64,000 bases of DNA, taken from Cepaea nemoralis. Taxonomy: Eukaryota; Mollusca; Gastropoda; Stylommatophora; Helicidae. The notes under the pieces are model-generated. The model did not search any database, was not told the origin of the DNA, and saw only the letters and a list, made by a program, of their open reading frames with translations. The stretch lies in the NCBI GenBank assembly GCA_014155875.1, contig JACEFZ010021723.1, positions 62,001 to 126,000 of the forward strand, given 5' to 3'. A program made the translations under genes and the position numbers. This document shows, piece after piece, positions 21,600 to 31,884 of the stretch (within the stretch, counting starts at the first letter, position 1; the number at the start of each line of letters is the position of its first letter).

Positions 21600-24500
21600 C
21601 AGCCTGTGACCACATCTGTATGTAGAAACTTGGTGACACACTGACTCCAACTGTATGTAGAAACTTGGTGACACACTGACTACAGCTGTATGTAGAAACT
21701 TGGTGACACACTGACTCCAGCTGTATGTAAAAACTTGGTGACACACTGACTCCAGCTATATGTAGAGACTTAGTGACACACTGACTCAAGCTATATGTAG
21801 AGACTTAGTGACAGAATGTGACTCCAGCTGTATGTAGATACTTGGTGACACACTGACTCCAGCTGTATGTAGAGACTTAGTGACAGAATGTGACTCCAGC
21901 TGTATGTAGATACTTGGTGACACACTGACTCCAGCTATATGTAGAGACTTGGTGACACAATGACTCCAGCTGTATGTAGAAACTTGGTGACACACTGACC
22001 CAGCTGTATGTAGAAACTTGGTGACACACTGACTCCAGCTATATGTAGAGACTTAGTGACAGAATGTGACTCCAGCTGTATGTAGATACTTGGTGACACA
22101 CTGACTCCAGCTGTATGTAGAGACTTAGTGACAGAATGTGACTCCAGCTGTATGTAGATACTTGGTGACACACTGACTCCAGCTGTATGTAGAGACTTGG
22201 TGACACACTGACTCCAGCTATATGTAGAGACTTATTGACAGAATGTGACTCCAGCTATATGTAGAGACTTGGTGACAGAATGTGACTCCAGCTGTATATA
22301 GAGACTTGGTGACACAGTGACTCCAGCTACATGTAGAGACTTGGTGACACACTGACTCCAGCTGTATGTAGAAACTTGGTGACACACTGACTCCAGCTAT
22401 ATGTAGAGACTTGGTGACAGAATGTGACTACAGCTATATGTAGAGACTTGGTGACAGAATGTGACTCTAGCTGTATATAGAGACTTGGTGACAGAATGTG
22501 ACTCTAGCTGTATATAGAGACTTGGTGACAGAATGTGACTCTAGCTGTATATAGAGACTTGGTGATAGAATGTGACTCTAGCTGTATATAGAGACTTGGT
22601 GACAGAATGTGACTCCAGCTGTATATAGAGACTTGGTGACAGAATGTGACTCTAGCTGTATGAAGAGACTTGGTGACAGAATGTGACTCTAGCTGTATAT
22701 AGAGACTTGGTGACAGAATGTGACTCTAGCTGTATATAGAGACTTGGTGACAGAATGTGACTCCAGCTGTATATAGAGACTTGGTGATAGAATGTGACTC
22801 TAGCTGTATGTAGAGACTTGGTGACAGAATGTGACTCCAGCTGTATGTAGAGATGTAGTGACAGAATGTGACTCCAGCTGTATGTAGAGATGTGGTGACA
22901 GAATGTGACTCCAGCTATATGTAGAGATGTGGTGACAGAATGTGACTCCAGCTGTATGTAGATACTTGGTGACACACTGACTCCAGCTGTATGTAGAGAC
23001 TTGGTGACACACTGACCCCAGCTGTATGTAGATACTTGGTGACACACTGACTCCAGCTGTATGTGGAGACTTAGTGACAGAATGTGACTCCAGCTGTATG
23101 TAGATACTTGGTGACACACTGACTCCAGCTGTATGTAGAGACTTAGTGACAGAATGTGACTCCAGCTGTATGTAGATACTTGGTGACACACTGACTCCAG
23201 CTATATGTAGAGACTTGGTGACACAATGACTCCAGCTGTATGTAGAAACTTGGTGACACACTGACCCAGCTGTATGTAGAAACTTGGTGACACACTGACT
23301 CCAGCTGTATGTAGAGACTTAGTGACACACTGACTCCAGCTATATGTAGAGACTTAGTGACAGAATGTGACTCCAGCTGTATGTAGATACTTGGTGACAC
23401 ACTGACTCCAGCTGTATGTAGAGACTTAGTGACAGAATGTGACTCCAGCTGTATGTAGATACTTGGTGACACACTGACTCCAGCTGTATGTAGAGACTTG
23501 GTGACACACTGACTCCAGCTATATGTAGAGACTTATTGACAGAATGTGACTCCAGCTATATGTAGAGACTTGGTGACAGAATGTGACTCCAGCTGTATAT
23601 AGAGACTTGGTGACACATTGACTCCAGCTACATGTAGAGACTTGGTGACACACTGACTCCAGCTGTATGTAGAAACTTGGTGACACACTGACTCCAGCTA
23701 TATGTAGAGACTTGGTGACAGAATGTGACTATAGCTATATGTAGAGACTTGGTGACAGAATGTGACTCTAGCTGTATATAGAGACTTGGTGACAGAATGT
23801 GACTCTAGCTGTATATAGAGACTTGGTGACAGAATGTGACTCCAGCTGTATATAGAGACTTGGTGATAGAATGTGACTCTAGCTGTATGTAGAGACTTGG
23901 TGACAGAATGTGACTCCAGCTATATGTAGAGACTTGGTGACAGAATGTGACTCCAGCTATATGTAGAGACTTGGTGACAGAATGTGACTCCAGCTGTATG
24001 TAGAGATGTGGTGACAGAATGTGACTCTAGCTGTATATAGAGACTTGGTGACAGAATGTGACTCTAGCTGTATATAGAGACTTGGTGACAGAATGTGACT
24101 CTAGCTGTATATAGAGACTTGGTGATAGAATGTGACTCTAGCTGTATGTAGAGACTTGGTGACAGAATGTGACTCCAGCTATATGTAGAGACTTGGTGAC
24201 AGAATGTGACTCCAGCTATATGTAGAGATGTGGTGACAGAATGTGACTCCAGCTGTATGTAGATACTTGGTGACACACTGACTCCAGCTGTATGTAGAGA
24301 CTTGGTGACACACTGACCCCAGCTATATGTAGAGACTTGGTGACAGAATGTGACTCCAGCTATATGTAGAGACTTGGTGACAGAATGTGACTCCAGCTAT
24401 ATGTAGAGACTTGGTGACAGAATGTGACTCCAGCTATATGTAGAGACTTGGTGACAGAATGTGACTCCAGCTATATGTAGAGACTTGGTGATAGAATGTG

Positions 24501-26085
24501 ACTCCAGCTGTATGTAGAGACTTGGTGACAGAATGTGACTCCAGCTATATGTAGAGATGTGGTGATAGAATGTGACTCCAGCTATATGTAGAGACTTGGT
24601 GACAGAATGTGACTCCAGCTATATGTAGAGATGTGGTGATAGAATGTAACTCCAGCTGTATGTAGAGATGTGGTGATAGAATGTGACTCCAGCTGTATGT
24701 AGAGACTTGGTGACAGAATGTGACTCCAGCTATATGTGGAGACTTGGTGATAGAATGTGACTCCAGCTGTATGTAGAGATGTAGTGACAGAATGTGACTC
24801 CAGCTATATGTAGAGAAGTGACAGAATGCGACTCCAGCTGTATGTAGAGATGTAGTGACAGAATGTGACTCCAGCTATATGTAGAGACTTGGTGATACAC
24901 TGACTCCAGCTATATGTAGAGACTTGGTGACAGAATGTGACTCCAGCTATATGTAGAGATGTGGTGATAGAATGTGACTCCAGCTGTATGTAGAGATGTG
25001 GTGATAGAATGTGAGTCAAGCTATATGTAGAGACTTGGTGATAGAATGTGACTCCAGCTGTATGTAGAGATGTGGTGACAGAATGTGACTCCAGCTGTAT
25101 GTAGAGATGTGGTGACAGAATGTGACTCCAGCTATATGTAGAGATGTAGTGACATAATGTGACTCCAGCTATATGTAGAGACTTGGTGACAGAATGTGAC
25201 TTCAGCTGTATGTAGAGATGTAGTGACAGAATGTGACTCCAGCTATATGTAGAGATGTAGTGACAGAATGTGACTTCAGCTGTATGTAGAGACTTGGTGA
25301 CAGAATGTGACTCCAGCTGTATGTAGAGATGTGGTGATAGAATGTGACTCCAGCTGTATGTAGAGATGTGGTGATAGAATGTGACTCCAGCTGTATGTAG
25401 AGACTTGGTGACAGAATGATACTCCAGCTATATGTAGAGATGTAGTGACAGAATGTGACTCCAGCTGCATATAGAGATGTAGTGACAGAATGTGACTCCA
25501 GCTATATGTAGAGATGTGACAGAATGTGACTCCAGCTGTATGTAGAGATGTAGTGACAGAATGTGACTCCAGCTATATGTAGAGATGTGACAGAATGTGA
25601 CTCCAGCTGTATGTAGAGATGTAGTGACAGAATGTGACTCCAGCTGTATGTAGAGACTTGGCGACAGAATGTGACTCCAGCTATATGTAGAGACTTGGTG
25701 ACAGAATGTGACTCCAGCTGTATGTAGAGATGTGGTGATAGAATGTGACTCCAGCTATATGTAGAGACTTGGTGACAGAATGTGACTCCAGCTATATGTA
25801 GAGAGTTGGTGACAGAATGTGACTCCAGCTATATGTAGAGAGTGGTGATAGAATGTGACTCCAGCTGTATGTAGAGATGTGGTGATAGAATGTGACTCCA
25901 GCTATATGTAGAGACTTGGTGACAGAATGTGACTCCAGCTATATGTAGAGACTTGGTGACAGAATGTGACTCCAGCTGTATGTAGAGATGTGGTGACAGA
26001 ATGTGACTCCAGCTGTATGTAGAGATGTGGTGACAGAATGTGACTCCAGCTGTATGTAGAGACTTGGTGACGGAGTAAGACATCT
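21600..26085. repeat. 4.5-kb minisatellite of 35-37 bp units
   Basis: About 120 units combine CTCCAGCTGTATGTAGAGAC with TTGGTGACAGAATGTGA (37 bp) or TTGGTGACACACTGA (35 bp). ATG-GTGG and TATATAGAG variants dominate different zones. Rare variants such as CTTATTGACAG (22231 and 23532) recur about 1.3 kb apart in the same order as their neighbours, so a higher-order block of about 1.3 kb has been duplicated. Open frames up to 179 codons on the minus strand are by-products of the unit. Confidence 0.97.
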
Positions 26086-26430
26086 ATGCTCTGACTAGAG
26101 AATGTCTCTAAGATGTTTATGCTGTGACCAGAGAATGTCTGTAACATGTCTAGGCTTTGACAAGAGAATGTGCCAGATGAATACAGGATGTTTCTGAGAA
26201 AATACCAAGGTGTTGCCTGGTGTATGACTGACTTGTGACATGCATGCTTTGTGGGGATACTGAAGGAAGTCTCTGAGAGATGGTGCCTAGGTTTTTCCTG
26301 ATGTATGAAGTACTCAAGACAAAGATTGCTTGTGAGGATACTGAAGGAAATTATTTCTGTGAGACGGTGCCTAGGTTTTGCCTGATGTATGAAGTACTCA
26401 TGGCAAAGATGCCTTGTGAGGACCGATGCA
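26086..26430. repeat. Two short diverged tandem repeats
   Basis: At 26086-26175 about three copies of a 40-bp unit carry GAGAATGTCT and ATG(C/T)T(G/C)TGAC. At 26255-26425 a unit of about 85 bp (GGTGCCTAGGTTTT-CCTGAT, ATGAAGTACTCA, GAGGATACTGAAGGAA) is present twice. No gene is supported. Confidence 0.75.
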
Positions 26431-27012
26431 GAAAGAGGACAGTCCGTTTGTGAAGAGCTGAAATATTTATGTTGTTGGGAAGACATCCAAATGAAGGAAG
26501 AGGACAATCCGTTTGTGGAGAGCTGGGATATTTGTGTTGATGGGAAGACGTCCAAATGAAGGAAGAGAACAGTCCGTTTGTGGAGAGCTGGGATATTTGT
26601 GTTGATGGGAAGACATCCAAATGAAGGAAGAGAACAGTCCGTTTGTGGAGAGCTGGGATATTTGTGTTGATGGGAAGACATCCAAATGAAAGAAGAGGAC
26701 AGTCCGTTTGTGGAGAGCTGGGATATTTGTGTTGATGGGAAGACATCCAAATGAAAGAAGAGGACAGTCCGTTTGTGGAGAGCTGGGATATTTGTGTTCA
26801 TGGGAAGACATCCAAATGAAGGAAGAGGACAGTCCTTTTGTGGAGAGCTGGAATATATGTGTGTTGATGGGAAGACATCCAAATAAAGGAAGAGGACAGT
26901 CCGTTTGTGGAGAGCTGGAATATATGTGTGTTGATGGGAAGACATGCAAATGAAGGATGAGGACAGTCCGTTTGTGGAGAGCTGGAATATTTGTGTTCAT
27001 GGGAAGATATCC
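26430..27012. repeat. 65-bp minisatellite
   Basis: About nine copies of a 65-bp unit include GAGGACAGTCCGTTTGTGGA, GAGCTGGGATATTTGTG and TTGATGGGAAGACATCCAAA. AGCTGGGATA is at 26521 and 26586. Minus-strand open frames in several registers come from the unit. Confidence 0.95.
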
Positions 27013-28340
27013 ACATCCTATACTTGACATGTTGATACTTATTGCAATGTTTCATTTTTGACAATATTAGCATCTTTTTTGGGGTTACTGGTGGCATTTG
27101 TATGCCTGTATTTTATTCCTTCAATATTTCAATTTGACAAAATAATCAACTGACATTTGTCTCTCAGTGATGCATAGTGAATGACATGTCAGTTGTGTAC
27201 TGCTCATGACGTCAGCAGTAGTGGTGCACCGTGTGGCACTGACATCTGGCATTTATCATTGGAGAATGATTAAACAATGTTCAACAATGGGTCTGTCAGA
27301 CTTGCTGCTGTGTGAGTTCGTGGTCACCTGTCTAACATGATCTCTTGTCTAACATGATCACTGTCTAACATGATCACTGTCTATCATAATCTGTGTGTTG
27401 TCTGTACTTACACAGTTACACACGTTAACATATCTACTGTACTCAAGAACTACTTGGCGAGATCATTCGCCATAATGTGTTCTAGTACTGAGATTGACGA
27501 GGCGCCCCAGCTAAAGCTCAGGCCAAGAATGGTTCATGTACCTTAGTCTGTCCGCTGTCACTGTGAGATGGTCACGTGATCTGCTGTTACCATGAGATGG
27601 TCACATGATGCCTGGGTCAGAAGTCAAAAGGTTCTCTCACTGGTGTTTAGTTCTGGGTGCAGGTTCAGATCCCTTACACTCCAGATCCTTGAGAGAAAAC
27701 TCAGGACAAATGTCTCATGTATGCTGATTAAGAAGCAATCCCTGGATACTCAAGAAAACAGCACAGACAGAAAATAGCCAAGAATTGGTTGGTTGAAAAG
27801 ATAGATGTAGCTGCTGTTGATACCCCCAGGAATGAGACAGAGGAAGTCAGATATGCAGACGAAGCTTTTTGCATCAGCTCTGCATAGTACAGTTGACCCC
27901 CCTGACTTATCTCCTGAACAGATAATTGCGCCCCCCCCCTCCCCCCTCCACCACCACTAACTGTAATTTAAAAGCGTGTACCATTAAGCTACACAGACAT
28001 TTACATACAGTTAGAAATATGGAAGAACTATGCGTTTTACCAACTACCACTGTGTTTGTTTATTTACTTTTCATAATGTTCTTATGATGATGATGATGGT
28101 TATGATACTAGTTGCTGATGTTAGATGCTGGTGGTTTATAATGAGAGAATGAGGTGTGATCAAATGGCATGTACAATCTGTAGAAAATCACATGTACTGA
28201 ACTTTGTTTGTGATGCTGACGAAGAACTAGAAGGAATGAGATGTGTTGCACAATCAGCCTGTAGTGGTCCTTTACACGAGGACCAGCTGCTCCCTTATGT
28301 GAGTGGACTGCTGAATGAGAACTGTAATGAAACAAAATGA
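27013..28340. other. Unique intergenic sequence, nothing recognised
   Basis: About 1.3 kb without long repeats. It has a short triplication of CTAACATGATC(A/T)CTGT near 27331-27390, a repeated GAGATGGTCAC(G/A)TGAT at 27565 and 27593, and a C-rich run at 27930-27945. The longest forward frame (28125-28340) resembles no protein I know. No exon pair with consistent phase was found. Confidence 0.4.
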
Positions 28341-28344
28341 GGAT

Positions 28345-28555
28345 GTGTATTGTCTGTCTGTCTGTTTGTCTGTCTGTCTAATCTGTCTTTGTCTGTCTGT
28401 CTGCACATCTCAGAACATACACATGTGTGCACACATGCACGCGTGCGCACACACACACACACTCTCTCTCTCTCTCTCTCTCATAAAATAAATATAATTC
28501 AAAACCTATATAGTTCAGTACACATACATATTCACCCACACATATATAATTCAGA

Positions 28556-28627
<72 letters not shown>
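28345..28627. repeat. Compound microsatellites ending in (TA)n
   Basis: TGTC repeats at 28350-28405, CA and CT runs at 28449-28482, and an uninterrupted TA run of about 70 bases at 28556-28627. The TA run touches the TGATGATG tail of the minus-strand RTE-like element, so it may be an expansion of that tail. Confidence 0.95.
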
Positions 28628-28629
<2 letters not shown>

Positions 28630-28635
28630 TCATCA

Positions 28636-30267
28636 TCAAGTGCCGTGCCGGCTGGCGTAGGCGTTCATGGCTCTCCATAGATCTCGGTCTTTGGTTTTCT
28701 GGATCAACTCTGCTGCTGATATTCCTCCATGCCACCGTCTCAATCCATCCAGCATCACTTCTCTTGGTCTACCTCTGCCTCTCTTCCCCTCGATCTTTCC
28801 AGTTGTTACAATGTTCTCCAATGCCTCTCTTCTCATCACATGACCGAGGAAAGCTGTTTGTCTCTGTCTTATTGTTGTATATAATGTTCTAGTTTCATTA
28901 GCCTGTTTCAGGCAGTCGTCGTTAGTTACTCTGGCAGTCCAAGGAATTCGCAACATTCGTCTCAGGAACCACATCTCTGTTGCTTCTAATTTCTTCTTAA
29001 TTTGTTCATTTACATTCCAAGATTCACTGCCATACAGCAAAACTGGTTCTACATAGCATTTCAGCACTCTCTTTCTTACATTCAGTGACAGTGACTTATT
29101 GCATAAGATACTCTTCATTTTATGAAATGCGGCTTTTGCCTGCCCTATTCTGCTCCTAATCTCTGTTGTACATCTTCCATCTGATGTTATAAATGCCCCT
29201 AGGTATCTAAAATTATCAACTTGGTTAAGGATTTTCCCTTCTATTTCTATGTCACATTTTGGTGTCACCATTTTCTTTGATATTACCATTGTTACTGTTT
29301 TCTTGATATTCAAGTTGAGTCCTTTCCTTGCACTCTCTGTTACTACAACGTCTAATAATTGTTGTAGGTCTGTTGAATTATCCGCCACCAATACTGTGTC
29401 ATCTGCATAGCGTATATTATTTATATTATAACCTCCAACTAGTATTCCTGGCATCTCTTTGATCTCTCTCATTATTACTTCGCTATACAGGGAGAAAAGA
29501 TCTGGTGACAAGACACACCCTTGTCGTACTCCTAGCTTTATCTGTTCGTAACTACCCTCTTTATTTCCCATTTTAATTGCTGCTACTTGGTTCCAGTAAA
29601 TATTCTTTATTATTCTTAAATCTTTTCCATCAGTGTTGATATCTTCCAACATTTTAATCAGTTCATCATGTTTCACTTTATCAAATGCCTTAGTATAATC
29701 TATGAAGCACAAATATATGTCCCTCTGTTTCTCTATTGACCTTTCTATTAGTGTCCGCAATGTATAAATTGCATTGTTTGTGCCCTTTCCTTCCACAAAT
29801 CCATACTGTTCTTCACTAATTTCCATTTTTATTTTCTTTTTGGTTCTTCTCATTATGATTCTGAGTAGAAGCTTAGTGATATGGTTTATAAGGTTAATTG
29901 TACGAAAATCTTCACAATCAATTGCTCCTGGTCTTTTTGGTATAGCTATAAATACAGATTTCAGCATATCACTGGGTAAATATCCACTGCTGTAAATATC
30001 ATTCAACATTTTGGTTAATATATCTACTCCAAATTCTCCCAATACTTCTAATTCTTCTATTGTGATTTCATCTGGCCCAGCTGTTTTTCCTTTCTTCATA
30101 CGTTTCATAGCGTCAGCGACTTCTTCTTTCAGAATAGGTGGACCTTCTAAGTTACTATCTTCTGTTAATTCTGCCCTTTCTCCTTCATATAATTCTCTTA
30201 TATACTCATTCCACCTCTTCATTATAGCATCTTCCTCTAATATTATCTTTCCTGTTTTTGATTTCAA
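28636..30267 (-). CDS. RTE-like LINE ORF, reverse transcriptase part
   Basis: 543 codons, continuing the endonuclease ORF after a one-base frame offset. RT motifs appear in order: GKTAGPDEI (60-68), FIDYTKAFD (188-196, catalytic Asp190), LGVRQGCVLSP (245-255) and RYADDTVLVA (286-295, catalytic Asp pair). The C-terminal region LLYGSESW, FLRRMLRIPW, FLGHVMRR, RGRGRPR and DRDLWRAMNAYASRHGT is typical of RTE-like elements. Only the frameshift at 30287-30294 breaks the element; there are no internal stops. The first methionine is internal to the ancestral ORF, not a real start. A recent copy with possibly active relatives is likely. Confidence 0.9.
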   Translation of the reverse strand: MKSKTGKIILEEDAIMKRWNEYIRELYEGERAELTEDSNLEGPPILKEEVADAMKRMKKGKTAGPDEITIEELEVLGEFGVDILTKMLNDIYSSGYLPSDMLKSVFIAIPKRPGAIDCEDFRTINLINHITKLLLRIIMRRTKKKIKMEISEEQYGFVEGKGTNNAIYTLRTLIERSIEKQRDIYLCFIDYTKAFDKVKHDELIKMLEDINTDGKDLRIIKNIYWNQVAAIKMGNKEGSYEQIKLGVRQGCVLSPDLFSLYSEVIMREIKEMPGILVGGYNINNIRYADDTVLVADNSTDLQQLLDVVVTESARKGLNLNIKKTVTMVISKKMVTPKCDIEIEGKILNQVDNFRYLGAFITSDGRCTTEIRSRIGQAKAAFHKMKSILCNKSLSLNVRKRVLKCYVEPVLLYGSESWNVNEQIKKKLEATEMWFLRRMLRIPWTARVTNDDCLKQANETRTLYTTIRQRQTAFLGHVMRREALENIVTTGKIEGKRGRGRPREVMLDGLRRWHGGISAAELIQKTKDRDLWRAMNAYASRHGT

Positions 30268-30278
30268 ACACCCTGTAT

Positions 30279-31739
30279 TTATTTTATTTTTTTTCCTGTA
30301 AGCTCACTGATTTGTCTGTGCATATTTTTTGTATCTTTAATGGAATTTAATTCAATTTTTTTGCATTGCTCGTTTAACCAACTTTCTTTAGCCTTCCCAC
30401 ATTTATCTTTTATTTCTTTATTTATCTTAGCGAATTCTTGTTTGTTATTTTTATACTGTTTTCTTTTGTCCATCAGGTTTAAGATATCTTCATTCATCCA
30501 TTTTTTCTTAGCTATTTTGCCTCTCTCTGGTAATACTTCTTTGCTAGTTTGATGAATGGAGTCCCTTAACATTTCCCATTGTTCATCTATACTCTGTATT
30601 TTAGTTATTGCATTGTACCTATTTTTCACAGTCACTCTGTATTGTTCTTGCATTTCTTTATCTATTTTTAGAACCTCTTTATTAAGTCTCATGTTCTTAA
30701 CCATTTTTTTCCCTCTTTTTAATCTTACTTTTATTTGTCCACATAGTGATACATGATCACTATTACAGTCAGCACCAGGCATTGTCTTTACATTAATTAA
30801 AGCATTTCTAAATCTTTTATTAATTAGTATGTAGTCAATTTGGTTGCGTATATTCTTATCAGGGCTTATCCATGTGTACAGTCGTCTTTTATGGTGTTTA
30901 AACCATGTGTTTCCAATTATCATATCATTGATATTTGCCCATTCTATTAGCTTTTCCCCTCTTTCATTTCTTGTACCTAAACCATAATTCCCCACTACAT
31001 CCTCCATTTTTCCCTTTCCTACTTTTGCATTAAAATCACCAAGTATTATCTTTATTTCTTGTGATCCAATTTGAGCCATCGCCATTTCTATTTCGTCGTA
31101 AAAGTGTTGTATTTCTTCATCACTACTGCTTGCTGTTGGTGCATATACTTGTATAATATTTATGTCTATTGGTTTGCCTTTGATTTTTACCATAATAACT
31201 CTATCTGAAATACACCAGTATCCATTAATTGACTTGGCTGTTTTTTCATCTAATATTATTCCTACCCCTTTCTCATGTGTCTCCCCTCCAGAATAAATTA
31301 TTGTGTGATTGTCAGCTATAATTTTGCCCGATCCCTTCCATCTCATCTCACTAACGCCTAGTATATTCATTTTCATGCTATCCATCTCACTTAGAACATT
31401 GGTCAACTTTCCTAGCTCATTTAATGTCCTAACATTCCATGTTCCTACTCTAAATTTATTTATTTTAGTTAAGATTTTGCCATCAGTAGCTGGATGACGG
31501 TCTGGTGTCACCTGTGGCTCATGACTGTCCCTACCGGACGAGGATGCCCTAAGACAGCCATTAACGTCCTTCACTAACTTTGATTTATGTTTTGCCATGA
31601 AGTCTTGGGAAGATAATGTGGTGGTTTCCCCTTGCCTTCCACATTCACATGGTGGTCTTTTTACCTCTGCTTTTGACAGCCATTTCCGACTGTAAGGACA
31701 AGTGAGTGCCCTGCTCTGCTCAGCTGCAGAGTTGTCCAC
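30279..31739 (-). CDS. RTE-like LINE ORF, N-terminal endonuclease part
   Basis: 486 codons. Residues 95-340 form an apurinic-endonuclease-like domain: GTWNVRTL (Asn102), GVSEMRWKG (Glu131), VYAPT (Tyr199), LGDFNAKVG (Asp235, Asn237), NQIDYI (Asp302) and NSDHVSL (Asp328, His329). All usual catalytic positions are present. In LINEs this domain nicks the target DNA to prime reverse transcription. An N-terminal cysteine cluster (CPYS...CECG, residues 14-33) precedes it. After the domain a basic helical linker leads toward the RT. The frame stops at 30279 within a run of eight A residues (+ strand T at 30287-30294). Nine A residues would join it to the RT frame, so this looks like a one-base loss, a sequencing error or a slippage site (A AAA AAA). 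Confidence 0.88.
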   Translation of the reverse strand: MDNSAAEQSRALTCPYSRKWLSKAEVKRPPCECGRQGETTTLSSQDFMAKHKSKLVKDVNGCLRASSSGRDSHEPQVTPDRHPATDGKILTKINKFRVGTWNVRTLNELGKLTNVLSEMDSMKMNILGVSEMRWKGSGKIIADNHTIIYSGGETHEKGVGIILDEKTAKSINGYWCISDRVIMVKIKGKPIDINIIQVYAPTASSSDEEIQHFYDEIEMAMAQIGSQEIKIILGDFNAKVGKGKMEDVVGNYGLGTRNERGEKLIEWANINDMIIGNTWFKHHKRRLYTWISPDKNIRNQIDYILINKRFRNALINVKTMPGADCNSDHVSLCGQIKVRLKRGKKMVKNMRLNKEVLKIDKEMQEQYRVTVKNRYNAITKIQSIDEQWEMLRDSIHQTSKEVLPERGKIAKKKWMNEDILNLMDKRKQYKNNKQEFAKINKEIKDKCGKAKESWLNEQCKKIELNSIKDTKNMHRQISELTGKKIK

Positions 31740-31884
31740 TTATTCCGGTGGATACTCGGTCCCCAGAGCTGTGTTAGCCACACCGTAGTGTGTTTCCATC
31801 CTCTACCGCGTGGAGGTGCAGTTGGGATTTTCCCTTCATAAAGTTATGGTCTCTGACCAAAACTCTCCAGTACTTTTTTTTTAT

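Larger units (their letters stand above)
28628..31880 (-). mobile_element. Near-complete RTE-like (BovB-type) LINE
   Basis: The element has an AP-endonuclease ORF and an RT ORF separated by one homopolymer frameshift (entries below), about 3.1 kb of coding sequence and almost no 3' UTR. The stop codon TGA is itself the first unit of a short TGATGATGATG tail, a tail type known from RTE elements. The 5' UTR runs to about 31880, where AGTACTTTTTTTTTAT on the + strand marks the probable edge. No clear target duplication is visible because the 3' side is TA repeat. The RTE assignment rests on the YADD/GVRQGC context and the tail. Confidence 0.85.

Noticed and set aside
29774..31497. Forward-strand ORFs across the RTE-like LINE
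   Set aside because: Antisense shadows of the endonuclease and RT frames.
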